Shown here: positions 15,561 through 23,085 of the stretch, piece by piece
Position numbering within the stretch: the stretch's first letter is position 1
How the letters are laid out: every line of letters begins with the position of its first letter
Assembly: GCA_043801445.1 (NCBI GenBank)
Contig: JAZDMB010000050.1
Location: 1 to 32,426, forward strand
DNA length: 32,426 bases
Origin: JAZDFP01 sp043801445
GTDB lineage: Bacteria > Planctomycetota > MHYJ01 > JACQXL01
Direction: 5' to 3'
Translations under genes and position numbers: made by a program
The notes under the pieces: model-generated
What the model was told of the DNA's origin: nothing
Seen by the model: only the letters and a program-made list of their open reading frames with translations
Databases searched by the model: none

Positions 15561-15629
15561 CTCCCCGCCAAAGGCGGGTCCCCGCCTGACCATGCCATTC
15601 GGGCAGGTGCCTATGGCACAGGGACGCCC
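15561..15629. repeat. Element E with element A nested in it
   Basis: CCCCGCCAAAGGCGG (15563-15577) and GCCTATGGCACAGGGACGCC (15609-15628) together match the element in the GAF gene at 16991-17031. Between them lies element A in reverse orientation (CCCGCCTGACCATGCC, ATTCGGGCAGGT at 15581-15608). The rest of 15630-15877 shows no gene. Confidence 0.68.
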
Positions 15630-15877
15630 GAGATTATCCCCTACCGAAAAACTGGCTTAGATAGTGGATTACCAAGTACGGTGGATGTCACTAAACCACT
15701 CGTTGGGGAAAGGAATAGCACTTGATGGGAGCAAGATATGCAAATGCAGATTTTATCCTATTTTTTGCCTTTGGGAAATAGGGACTGTCCCCCTTGTAGT
15801 CCTCCTGTACTGGTTTTAACTATATGTCAGAAAATGAGTTACAAAATGCGTGTGTGTCCCGCTAGGACGTTCCAGAA

Positions 15878-16471
15878 TTACCATTGTTCCCAAAATATTC
15901 TAATAGACGGTTTCTCTTGACTATCATTTACTAATTGAAAATCCAATTCTCGACTGCCTTCAAACGCAAAATTAAAGGTAGATACTCCATGAGAAAGACC
16001 CGTAAGTTTTTTACCATGAGATTTTTCCACTTCCTCCTTAATATTGCATTTTTCATTGGCGTAAGGCCTATTTTCACCTATAGGATCAAATGCATTGCCA
16101 TAATCTGATGAATTGATGAGAGCACATATCTTGGAGTCGGGGTCACCAAGTCCAAAATCAGACGCAATTTCATCTTTTTTCCTATAAGCCATAACCCATG
16201 AGTTGTCGTTTAAGTATAGAATAAAGCCAGCATTGCCAACTTCTGATCTAATAACGACTTTATCTTTCACATGTGCCTTTAATGGTTTTAAATTATTGTA
16301 GTACGGGCTTGACGCAATTTCTTTTATCTTGGCTTCAGCATCAGAAAAAGATTCATCTTTCTGTGGAAGATTATCGTGGGTGCTCTTTGATTTTGGTTTA
16401 AGAATCCATATAATGAGACCAATCAAAAGAAATATAATGCAAGCTATAAAGATTTTCAGCATAGTTGACAT
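15878..16471 (-). CDS. Membrane-anchored hypothetical protein
   Basis: I do not recognise this 197-residue protein. It has one N-terminal hydrophobic anchor (IFIACIIFLLIGLIIWIL, about 6-23), a lysine-rich stretch (KPKSKS) that would stay on the cytoplasmic side or act as a stop-transfer, and a soluble domain. The domain includes SEVGNAGFILYLNDNSWVMA, a mid-part with cysteines in SKICALINSS and EKCNIKEEV, and a final LDFQLVND...IRIFWEQW. An alternative start is the Met at residue 4. It stands alone between non-coding regions. Base composition is A+T rich compared with the repeats around it. Confidence 0.7.
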   Translation of the reverse strand: MSTMLKIFIACIIFLLIGLIIWILKPKSKSTHDNLPQKDESFSDAEAKIKEIASSPYYNNLKPLKAHVKDKVVIRSEVGNAGFILYLNDNSWVMAYRKKDEIASDFGLGDPDSKICALINSSDYGNAFDPIGENRPYANEKCNIKEEVEKSHGKKLTGLSHGVSTFNFAFEGSRELDFQLVNDSQEKPSIRIFWEQW

Positions 16472-16529
16472 GTCTATATTTTCAATCTCTTTTCCTCGTG
16501 GGACACATTAAACCCCATACAATGAGCTA

Positions 16530-16554
16530 CCCGCCTGACCTGTGCCAGTCGTGG
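16530..16554. repeat. Degenerate element A copy, intergenic
   Basis: CCCGCCTGACCTGTGCCAGT then CGTGG, a one-sided copy in the 16472-16669 spacer; its second arm has decayed. Confidence 0.5.
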
Positions 16555-16669
16555 TTTTATCTGGTGACACACACCTTACCTCCCATATGGCTATTTTCTT
16601 AGTGCTGCAGGCGCTCTTTTTCTGAAATAACCGCAGTGGCTTACCTCATCCCGTAATGGCTATTTTACA

Positions 16670-17215
16670 CTAAAACAATTCCGATATAATCTCGCAGATA
16701 TTTTCAAGAAACTTCCTGTCTTCTTGGGTAAATGGCGAGAGCGTATGAGAATCTATGTCAAGTTCCCCTGCTACTTCGCCTCCTTTAAAAATAGGAATTA
16801 CTATCTCTGATTTTACTTTCAGACTGCAGGCAAGATAATTTGTTTCCTTGCCAGTATCCTGAACAACAAAGGTTGTTTTTCTATCGGCTGCCTGACCGCA
16901 TATACCCTTGCCAAAAGGTATTCTGGTATGTTCGGTCGCTTCTCCGACAAAAGGTCCCAACACAAGTTCTCTTTTTACTGACTTATCAACTCCGCCAAAG
17001 GCGGATCTGCCTCTGGCACAGGGACGCCCTGAAGGACTCTCTTCCGACAGATAAAACCCCACCCAATTGTAATAAGAAACATTGTCCTTGAGCAATTGGC
17101 AGATAGTAAGAAGTTTCTTATTAGTGTCTGATGACTCTTTCACTATTTGTCTTATCTTATTAATGAGAGAATCAAAAACACTTTTCTGACTGTGCATTTC
17201 TTTTATTGTCTTCAT
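16670..17215 (-). CDS. GAF-domain protein, free methionine-(R)-sulfoxide reductase-like
   Basis: From the ATG at 17215 this is a 181-residue single GAF domain. Family landmarks are YYNWVGFYLSE, ELVLGPFVGEATEHTRIPFG, KGICGQAA and LACSLKVKSEIVIPIF, then AGELDIDSHTLSPFTQEDRKFLE. The Cys of GICG and the Cys before SLKVKSEI correspond to redox cysteines of fRMsr enzymes, which reduce free methionine-R-sulfoxide. The family usually has three cysteines, so activity is likely rather than certain. A GTG at 17230 lies in the dispersed CTGTGGCTAAA motif and is less likely to be the start. About 17 residues (SPSGRPCARGRSAFGGVD) are inserted before the LGPF strand by repeat element E. Confidence 0.85.
   Translation of the reverse strand: MKTIKEMHSQKSVFDSLINKIRQIVKESSDTNKKLLTICQLLKDNVSYYNWVGFYLSEESPSGRPCARGRSAFGGVDKSVKRELVLGPFVGEATEHTRIPFGKGICGQAADRKTTFVVQDTGKETNYLACSLKVKSEIVIPIFKGGEVAGELDIDSHTLSPFTQEDRKFLENICEIISELF
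16991..17031 (-). repeat. Element E, in frame in the GAF/fRMsr-like gene
   Basis: TCCGCCAAAGGCGGA forms a 6-bp hairpin and is followed by TCTGCCTCTGGCACAGGGAC and GCCC. The same blocks flank element A at 15561-15629. The insertion is in frame and leaves the GAF motifs intact on both sides. Confidence 0.75.
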
Positions 17216-17244
17216 ATAAAATTTAGCCACAGAGACACAGGGAC

Positions 17245-17317
17245 GTTAAGTTAAAAGTTAGAAGTTAAAGGTTAAAAGTTATAACTTTTTACTTAATACT
17301 TTTTACTTTTGACTTCT
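17245..17317. repeat. AAGTTAAAAG-type palindrome
   Basis: The left arm (GTTAAGTTAAAAGTTAGAAG...) and right arm (...TTTTTACTTTTGACTTC) meet in the perfect palindrome AAAAGTTATAACTTTT. AAGTTA recurs about every 8-10 nt. It lies between the GAF gene and the flavodoxin gene and has the same design as the other period-arm repeats. Confidence 0.6.
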
Positions 17318-17338
17318 TTACTGTCTTTATGGCAGAAG

Positions 17339-17818
17339 TTACGAAGTTTTCTTAACCAGTAAAGCCACCCGTTTACCCAATTTAGCGGCATTTAAGGTAG
17401 TCTTTTCATCCGGCGCTCCGATACACGATATGCCGTAATGACCTGTTGCATCCAATGGGTCGCCCACAACTATCATTCCATTTATCAACATTGCCTGAAT
17501 AATAGAGATAATCGTGGTTTCTTTCCCGCCTGATGCGTCAGCCGAAGTGGCAAAAGCCGCGCCAATTTTATTCTCCATCTTTTTGCGTAACCCCACAAAT
17601 TTATCAAATACCGCCTTTAATTCTGATGCCATCGTCCCGAAATAAACGGGTGAGCCGGCAATAATGCCATCCGACGTTATAAAATCGTCCTTAGTAACTT
17701 CAGATACGGACTTTAACAAACATTTTACGTCTTTGACTTCTTCCACTCCCCTGCCTATTGCTTCAGCCAGTTTCTTGGTATTCCCACTTCTTGAATAATA
17801 CAAAACTAAAACCTGCAT
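17339..17818 (-). CDS. Flavodoxin-fold NAD(P)H:quinone oxidoreductase/FMN reductase-like protein (WrbA-like)
   Basis: From the ATG at 17818 this is a 159-residue flavodoxin fold. It has YYSRSGNTKKLAEAIGRGVEE (FMN phosphate loop), GIIAGSPVYFGTMASELKAVFDKF (the second flavin loop typical of WrbA-like proteins), AAFATSADASGGKETT, and HYGISCIGAPDEK near the end. It would transfer electrons from NAD(P)H or a ferredoxin-like donor to quinones or another acceptor. AAGGAG lies 7 nt upstream. An in-frame ATG at 17860 adds residues encoded by the dispersed TTGCATTTTATACTTTC repeat and is rejected. Confidence 0.9.
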   Translation of the reverse strand: MQVLVLYYSRSGNTKKLAEAIGRGVEEVKDVKCLLKSVSEVTKDDFITSDGIIAGSPVYFGTMASELKAVFDKFVGLRKKMENKIGAAFATSADASGGKETTIISIIQAMLINGMIVVGDPLDATGHYGISCIGAPDEKTTLNAAKLGKRVALLVKKTS

Positions 17819-17910
17819 CTTGGTCTCCTTTCTTGAAATATATGAAAGTATAAAATGCAACCACGGATTATGCGGATTAAATATAAGTCAAATCAGCCTA
17901 ATCCGCCAAA

Positions 17911-18429
17911 TCAGCGGTTAGATTTTTTCACAATAGCCAGATAACAATTATATGTTTTATCGTCAAAGCAGACTATGTTTACTTGCTTTATTGACGAATA
18001 TTTCCCCAGCATCTTCTTTATCTCGGTGACGGCGATAACGGACGCCTTTTCTCTCGGGAAATGATATGCGCCGGTGCTGATTGACGGAAATGCTATCGTC
18101 TTTATCTTGTGCTGTTTTGCCAGAGCAAAACAACTACGGTAGCATTTGGATAACATCTCGTCTTCCTTGTTTTTACCATCACACCAAACCGGACCGACCG
18201 TGTGGATAATCCATTTTGACGGCAGTTTATAACCTCTGGTAATTCTGGCTTCACCTGTAGGACAGCCATTCAGTTTGCGGCATTCCTCCAGAAGTTTAGG
18301 ACCGGCAGCCCGGTGAATTGCGCCGTCCACACCACCTCCGCCGAGCAAGGAAGTATTAGCGGCATTAACAATCGCATCCACCTTTTGCTCAGTAATATCG
18401 CCTCTGATAATCGTTATTTTATTAATCAT
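17911..18429 (-). CDS. Macrodomain protein, probable O-acetyl-ADP-ribose deacetylase
   Basis: The 172-residue protein is a single macrodomain of the YmdB/MacroD type. It has IIRGDITEQKVDAIVNAANTSL, then GGGGVDGAIHRAAG (15-45), HTVGPVW, and FPSISTGAYHFPREKAS (phosphate-binding loop). These proteins remove ADP-ribose from proteins or hydrolyse O-acetyl-ADP-ribose. Length is normal. It stands alone, after a 92-bp spacer upstream of the flavodoxin gene. The ATG has no strong ribosome site. Confidence 0.93.
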   Translation of the reverse strand: MINKITIIRGDITEQKVDAIVNAANTSLLGGGGVDGAIHRAAGPKLLEECRKLNGCPTGEARITRGYKLPSKWIIHTVGPVWCDGKNKEDEMLSKCYRSCFALAKQHKIKTIAFPSISTGAYHFPREKASVIAVTEIKKMLGKYSSIKQVNIVCFDDKTYNCYLAIVKKSNR

Positions 18430-18439
18430 AATTATTTAG

Positions 18440-18810
18440 CCAAATGAATTTTTAGCCACAGATTTCACAGATTAAATCCGTGTAATCTAATATACCACCC
18501 TTTCCCATTAATGGAGGAAATAAATCCAAGATTCGAAAAAGTAAACGGATTAAACAGACAAAACAGATTAAACGGATAACTAAATCTGCTCCCTGACGGG
18601 ACTGCTTCACTGACGCTCGCCCCGTAAGGGGTAAATCGGCAAAATCAGCTAAATCTGCTTACTAATAATCGTATTGGAAATTTAGTATTTAAGGTCTTTA
18701 TAAAGAAACCACTCATCTTTATTACTCATAAAATTACACCGATTATCTGTGTAATCTGTGGCTTCCCGCCCCGAAGGGCGAGGCTCGCCACAGGCGGCAA
18801 TCAGTTAATA
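18440..18810. repeat. Stack of CACAGATT/CGGATTAAAC repeats in the 18430-18818 spacer
   Basis: The 389-bp spacer has no gene. It carries GCCACAGATTTCACAGATTA (18455-18474) with TAAATCCGTGTAATCTAA, then an ACGGATTAAACAGACAAAAC block (18543-18580) whose right arm (CTAAATCTGC, AAATCAGCTAAATCTGC) is interrupted by a GC-rich CCCCGTAAGGGG hairpin (18619-18630). Then comes ATTATCTGTGTAATCTGTGGC (18733-18753), followed by CGCCCCGAAGGGCG (18758-18771), another GC hairpin. Nesting of GC-rich hairpins in AT-rich arms is the rule here. Confidence 0.6.
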
Positions 18811-18818
18811 TATTACTA

Positions 18819-19862
18819 TTAATCATTTCCGCTAAAACCAAATCTTTCTGAAATTAACTGATTATCCTTTCCGAATCTGACTGAAAGCATAAATCTTTCT
18901 TTTGGGCCATACTGGAATCTCAGGTCGCTGAGTTTCACATTCACCCCCTCCGGAGTGTTTTCTATCCTGCCGAATGGGAATCTGCTCCAATTAAGAAAAT
19001 CCCTGATTGCCTTTGACATAGGAATAAATTTGGCTATTTCATCACGCGGATAAAATATAACCGACTTCTCACCAACTTTGCCGGATAATGTATTTATATT
19101 ATAGGTAGAATATCCGGTTTGTTGCAGTAGCAAGTTTTCTGAGCTTCTCAACCCGTTAGAAAGTTTAGCGTTATGTTTTAATTTATCGCTTATATCTTTA
19201 TCTCCAGATTGTGTTCTTTCTAACGGGGCGTGCGGAATAATGCTGCACCAAACAAATGGGTTAAATATCGTTCCCATCCCGGAAGGAATCATGCTCGCTT
19301 TACTGGCCGGTTCTATCTTGCTCATAAGGCCTGCGGCCCGCTCTTTTTGGCTGAACCTGAATAAAACCCCGATTATAATAAAAGCCAAGACGATTAAACC
19401 CGCGCTTTTTTGATAAGAAGGCAATAACCACATAATGATAACACCGGCAATTAATGGGATGAAAACAAAGGCATCAATAATAATATCCAGATTAAAAGAA
19501 TATTGCTTGGGACTAAAAGGCAACAGGACCGGCGTGCCGTATGAATTCAATAAGTCCAGCAGGATATGAACCAGCAACCCGACAAAACAGATGATATAAA
19601 GGTTCTTAAAGCCGATGTCCTTAACCAGCAAATAAAATATCAGACTCAGGAATAAGGCAAATAAGGGCAGGTAAATAAGAGAATGGGTAAATCCGCGGTG
19701 GAATCTGACATAGATTGAACGGCTTATTATGTTAAACAGGAAATCAATGTCAGGAAATAAGGTAACGGCTGTGAAGACCAGCATACCCGGTATGCCGAAT
19801 TTCTGCCTGATTCCCAGAGATGAAACCACTATGCCCGATAATCCATGGGTGATGGAATCCAT
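18819..19862 (-). CDS. DUF457/YdjM-type membrane-bound metal-dependent hydrolase with a repeat insert
   Basis: The 347-residue protein has MDSITHGLSG at the start, LFPDIDFL at 36-43, FHRGFTHSLIYLP at 54-66 and LLVHILLDLLNSYGTPVLLPF at 96-116. These are the metal-ligand His and Asp motifs of this family, together with about five membrane helices in the first 170 residues. The C-terminal ~150 residues are soluble (NPFVW...FPFGRI...LSDLRFQYG). Residues about 211-241 (HAPLERTQ...LSNGLRSS) come from repeat element D and are not expected in the family. The biological substrate of the family is not well defined; roles in membrane or DNA-damage response have been suggested. Confidence 0.85.
   Translation of the reverse strand: MDSITHGLSGIVVSSLGIRQKFGIPGMLVFTAVTLFPDIDFLFNIISRSIYVRFHRGFTHSLIYLPLFALFLSLIFYLLVKDIGFKNLYIICFVGLLVHILLDLLNSYGTPVLLPFSPKQYSFNLDIIIDAFVFIPLIAGVIIMWLLPSYQKSAGLIVLAFIIIGVLFRFSQKERAAGLMSKIEPASKASMIPSGMGTIFNPFVWCSIIPHAPLERTQSGDKDISDKLKHNAKLSNGLRSSENLLLQQTGYSTYNINTLSGKVGEKSVIFYPRDEIAKFIPMSKAIRDFLNWSRFPFGRIENTPEGVNVKLSDLRFQYGPKERFMLSVRFGKDNQLISERFGFSGND
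19142..19231 (-). repeat. Element D, in frame in the DUF457 gene
   Basis: CCCGTTAGAAAG (19152-19163) pairs perfectly with CTTTCTAACGGG (19216-19227). GCTTCTCA lies outside the stem on one side and GCGTGCGG on the other. A second copy, with CCCGTTAGAAGCG / CGCTTCTAACGGG stems and CTGTGAAGC outside, is intergenic at 31120-31206. Confidence 0.8.
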
Positions 19863-19889
19863 ATTTTAATCACTTAATATATTAGCAAA

Positions 19890-20160
19890 TTGAAACCACA
19901 GATGAACGCAGACAAACACCGATTAATATTAAACACGAATCTCACGAATATAGCGAATTACACGAATAAATAAATATTAGGTTTTAATAATCCTATTTAA
20001 TAAGCTAAAATAAAATATAGAACAAACAAGATATACACTATACTCCAACCACTGAACCATGTTCCCAAATCAGCCCAATTAGCACCTTTTGACATCTGGT
20101 TTAATTTAATCCGTGTAATCTGTGGCTAGTATCCGCGTTTATCTGTGTATATCTGTGGTT
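19890..20160. repeat. Mixed CACAGAT, ACGAAT and ATCTGTG repeats in the 19863-20162 spacer
   Basis: ACCACAGATGAACGCAGACA (19893-19912), then AACACGAATCTCACGAAT and GCGAATTACACGAATAA (19931-19970), then TAATCCGTGTAATCTGTGGC (20108-20127) and TATCTGTGTATATCTGTGG (20140-20158). No gene is seen. Confidence 0.6.
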
Positions 20161-20162
20161 TA

Positions 20163-20576
20163 TTAAACGCCTTTTATAAACGCGATGGCGTCTATTTCAA
20201 TCGAAACATCCTTGGGCAGACGGCTAACCTGGACCGTGGCGCGTGCCGGGGGGTCTTTAGGAAAATATTGCTTATATACCTCATTCACTTTCGGGAAATC
20301 AGCCATGTCTTTAAGATATATAGTAGCCTTTACGATATTCTGCATCGTACCACCTGCCGCCTCGACTACCGCCTTAATATTATTGAGAACCTGTCCGGTT
20401 TGTACGGCAATATCACCATCAATGATTTTATTACTGGTCGGTTCAATCGGAATCTGGCCTGAAACGAAAAGCCACCCACCCGCCTGACCGTCGGGCAGGT
20501 CTACTAATATTGCCTGCGAATATGGACCGATTGCCGCCGGCGCATTTGCGGTCGCTATAATCTTTTTATTTAACAT
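20163..20576 (-). CDS. ridA: RidA family enamine/imine deaminase with a repeat insert
   Basis: The 137-residue protein has IIATANAPAAIGPYSQAI, GWLFVSGQIPIEP, VVEAAGGTMQNIVKATIYLKDM, and PARATVQVSRLPKDVSIEIDAIAFI with the conserved substrate-binding arginine. RidA hydrolyses reactive enamines from threonine or serine dehydration. Family members are about 126-128 residues. The excess lies at residues 27-34 (LPDGQAGG), encoded by element A, in the strand turn before GWLFVSG. The protein is probably still functional because the catalytic end is unaffected. ATG at 20576 is the only good start. Confidence 0.95.
   Translation of the reverse strand: MLNKKIIATANAPAAIGPYSQAILVDLPDGQAGGWLFVSGQIPIEPTSNKIIDGDIAVQTGQVLNNIKAVVEAAGGTMQNIVKATIYLKDMADFPKVNEVYKQYFPKDPPARATVQVSRLPKDVSIEIDAIAFIKGV
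20479..20500 (-). repeat. Element A (short form), in frame in ridA
   Basis: CCCGCCTGACCGTCGGGCAG then GT. It is read in a different frame from the argF copy (LPDGQAGG rather than PARPDVRSGG), so insertion tolerates more than one frame. Confidence 0.82.
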
Positions 20577-20609
20577 ACATTAGTTGTATCAAAATTAATA
20601 ATAGAATAC

Positions 20610-20711
20610 TAAACACGAATAGGACGAATGAAAACGAATCACACGAATTATACCGCAATTATTCGTCCCGCTCCAGCGGGATTCGTATCCTATTCGTGTA
20701 ATTCGTGTTTA
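20610..20711. repeat. ACGAAT-type palindrome with a nested GC hairpin
   Basis: The left arm (AAACACGAATAGGACGAATG, then AAACGAATCACACGAATTA) pairs with the right arm (TATTCGTGTAATTCGTGTTT). The right arm is interrupted by CCCGCTCCAGCGGG at 20667-20680. The spacer ends with AAATCCGTGAAATCTGTGGC at 20806-20825. No gene lies in 20577-20840. Confidence 0.7.
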
Positions 20712-20840
20712 ATTTCTTGACATTGCAGGATAATAAGAGTTCTAATAATTGTCAATAAATAAAGATAAGCCCCGGATTAAATTCGACAAACACGAGTCAC
20801 ATATTAAATCCGTGAAATCTGTGGCAAGAAAGATAAAACT

Positions 20841-22286
20841 GTGGCATTAACAGGTCTTGATATTTACAAACTACTGCCTAAAACAAATTGCGGGGAATGC
20901 GGAGTCCCGACCTGTTTAGCATTTGCCATGGCTTTAGCCACCAAAAAGACCTCATTAGATAAATGTCCTTACGTTTCAGATGCAGCAAAAGCGGCATTAG
21001 AAATCGCCGCAACCCCGCCAATACAACTTGTAACAATCGGCACCGGAGATACCAAGCTTGAAATCGGCAACGAAACCGTTTTGTTCAGGCACGAGCAAAC
21101 ATTCTATCACCCGACCGGTATTGCTATAGAAATCCCGGATAATCTCCCCTCCCAGGAAATAGAGAAAAAAACCAAGTATATCCAGAATCTGGTATTTACC
21201 CGGGTGGGCAAACAAGTCCGAATAGAACTTATTGCTATTAGAGATATCAGTAATAATCCTGATGTCTTTGCGACGGCTTGCAAAACTATCATTTCAAATT
21301 CTTCTCTGCCATTGATACAGATTAGTTTTAATCCGGCAATCCAGGAAGCAGGATTAAAAATAACAGGTCATCGCAAGACTTTAATCTATGGAACTAATAT
21401 CCAAAATTACACGGCAATGGCTGAACTGGCAAAGAAATACAATTGTCCATTAGGCGTCGTTGCTAACCCGCCTGACCGGTCGTCAGTTCGGGCAGGCAAC
21501 CTTGACGAATTAGCAGAACTTACTCCTAAGATTACGGCATTAGGCATAAAGGAATTAGTAATTAACCCCAATTCAGCAACTATGGATAAACTCTTATCTG
21601 ATATAACCCAGATAAGAAGACTCGCTTTAAAAAAGGCTTTCAGGCCATTTGGATTCCCTGTAATAGTATTTTCGCCTGTCCCGAATGATGCATCCCAAGT
21701 GGTTCAGAATCGGGATCCCGAAGAGAGACCAAAATCAGCAGGTTCATTCGGGAACGGCAGCGATGCTATGGAAGAGACATTATTCGCAGCTACCTTCATT
21801 CTGAAATATGCCGGCATTGTGGTCCTCAAGCATAATGAATTATGGGAAATGCTGCCTTTAGTTACGGTTCGCCAGAATATTTATACCGACCCGCAAAAAC
21901 CGATTCAGATAGAATCAAAAGTATATTCAATAGGCAATGTTACTGAGAATTCGCCTGTCTTGATTACGACTAATTTTTCCCTGACCTATTTTACGGTTGA
22001 ACCGGAAGTGGAAGCAAGCAAGATTCCCAGTTATATCCTGGTTGTGAATACCGAAGGAATGTCGGTTCTAACGGCTTATGCGGCTGACAAACTGAATGAA
22101 AAGACTATCACCAAAGCATTAAACGAACACAATGTCGCCCAAATAGTAAAACATAAAAAGGTAATCATACCCGGTTATGTATCGGCTTTAAGCGGTAAAT
22201 TAGAAACAGAATCAGGTTGGGAAGTAATGGTTGGCCCCCGTGAAGCTTCTTCAATTCCCTCATTTCTTAAAAATTTATGGAAGTAA
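20841..22286 (+). CDS. acsC: Acetyl-CoA synthase corrinoid/iron-sulfur protein large subunit-like (AcsC-like) with two repeat inserts
   Basis: The 481-residue protein begins ALTGLDIYKLLPKTNCGECG and has the [4Fe-4S] spacing C17-x2-C20-x4-C25-x16-C42 of the CFeSP large subunit. The TIM-barrel part includes LIYGTNIQNYTAMAELAKKY, PVIVFSP, ATFILKYAGIVVL and VRQNIYTDPQKPIQIE. The C-terminal cobamide-binding part includes YILVVNTEGMSVLTAYAADKL and IIPGYVSALSG. It would carry methyl groups to acetyl-CoA synthase in the Wood-Ljungdahl pathway. Inserts at residues 209-220 (element A) and 279-305 (element B) account for its length beyond the usual ~445. The start is GTG and no strong ribosome site is seen. 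None of the other acs genes is next to it; the phosphoesterase gene overlaps its stop. Confidence 0.88.
   Translation: MALTGLDIYKLLPKTNCGECGVPTCLAFAMALATKKTSLDKCPYVSDAAKAALEIAATPPIQLVTIGTGDTKLEIGNETVLFRHEQTFYHPTGIAIEIPDNLPSQEIEKKTKYIQNLVFTRVGKQVRIELIAIRDISNNPDVFATACKTIISNSSLPLIQISFNPAIQEAGLKITGHRKTLIYGTNIQNYTAMAELAKKYNCPLGVVANPPDRSSVRAGNLDELAELTPKITALGIKELVINPNSATMDKLLSDITQIRRLALKKAFRPFGFPVIVFSPVPNDASQVVQNRDPEERPKSAGSFGNGSDAMEETLFAATFILKYAGIVVLKHNELWEMLPLVTVRQNIYTDPQKPIQIESKVYSIGNVTENSPVLITTNFSLTYFTVEPEVEASKIPSYILVVNTEGMSVLTAYAADKLNEKTITKALNEHNVAQIVKHKKVIIPGYVSALSGKLETESGWEVMVGPREASSIPSFLKNLWK
21467..21496 (+). repeat. Element A, reverse orientation, in frame in the acsC-like gene
   Basis: CCCGCCTGACCGGTC at 21467-21481 pairs imperfectly with AGTTCGGGCAGG. 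It encodes PPDRSSVRAG and is inverted relative to the argF and OYE copies. Confidence 0.82.
21679..21753 (+). repeat. Element B, in frame in the acsC-like gene
   Basis: 75 bp with perfect 10-bp ends TCCCGAATGA / TCATTCGGGA and the central TCGGGATCCCGA. It reads VPNDASQ, NRDPEERPK and GSFGN, in the same frame and length as the OYE copy. Confidence 0.88.
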
Positions 22287-23071
22287 TGCAGGTAATTATA
22301 TCCGATGTTCATAGTAATTTAGAGGCATTTGAAGCTGTATTAGCAGATATAAAAAGCAGATTCGGCAAAGATGTTCCTATCATATCATTAGGCGACCTCG
22401 TCGGATATGGCCCTAATCCGATTGAATGCATGTTACTTTCTCTCAAACATAATATCAAAAATCTAATCGGCAATCATGAAATGGCATTATCCCAGGATAA
22501 AAATAATTTCAATCCGGCTGCTAAAGCCGCTATAAATTGGACAAAAGAAATTATTCAAAAAAACCTGTCTGACCCACAGATAAAACAATTTTTAAAGTCA
22601 TTGTCTTATGAATATCGCACCAAATCCTCTTCATTTTCCGGCGGTATCGTATATGCGCACGGTTCACCGCGTGGCGCTGTTGACGAATATGTCATTAAAA
22701 AAGACGACCTTTTTAATCTTACTGACGAAGTAAGGAAAAATCTCAGGGAAAACTTTGAATCTGTAGGTGAAATCGGGTTCCTGGGACATACTCACATCCC
22801 ATATATATGCACTACCGATTTTTACCTGATGCATCCCGAATGGCAATCTTATGAACCATATCCTTTGCTCTCCGGCACTAAAACTATTGTTAATGTCGGT
22901 TCGGTTGGCCAGCCCCGTGATAATGATAATCGTGCCTGTTATGCGACCTTTGACGGAACGAATGTAACCCATTACCGCGTAGAATACCCTATAGCAAGAA
23001 CCGTCGCCAGAATGCAGGCTATACCACAATTGGATAGAAGACTCTGGACCAGAATACAAAAAGGCGTGTAA
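22286..23071 (+). CDS. Calcineurin-like metallophosphoesterase
   Basis: The 261-residue protein has the complete dimetal motif series: ISDVHSNLEAF, SLGDLVGYGPNP, LIGNHEMAL, IVYAHGSPRG and GFLGHTHIPY, then TIVNVGSVGQPRDND. It is a bacterial phosphodiesterase/phosphatase of the YfcE/ApaH-like superfamily with unknown substrate. The ATG at 22286 overlaps the acsC-like stop (TAATG), which suggests coupled translation. An in-frame ATG at 22277 would add three residues. It ends 33 bp from the convergent ligA gene. Confidence 0.92.
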   Translation: MQVIISDVHSNLEAFEAVLADIKSRFGKDVPIISLGDLVGYGPNPIECMLLSLKHNIKNLIGNHEMALSQDKNNFNPAAKAAINWTKEIIQKNLSDPQIKQFLKSLSYEYRTKSSSFSGGIVYAHGSPRGAVDEYVIKKDDLFNLTDEVRKNLRENFESVGEIGFLGHTHIPYICTTDFYLMHPEWQSYEPYPLLSGTKTIVNVGSVGQPRDNDNRACYATFDGTNVTHYRVEYPIARTVARMQAIPQLDRRLWTRIQKGV

Positions 23072-23085
23072 ACTAAACCACTCTG

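Noticed and set aside
15738..15920. Plus-strand open frame of 60 codons
   Set aside because: Short, overlaps the end of a better minus-strand gene, with no motif and no ribosome site.
17819..17860. N-terminal extension of the flavodoxin gene
   Set aside because: It is repeat-encoded. The ATG at 17818 has AAGGAG at the right distance and begins the conserved first strand.
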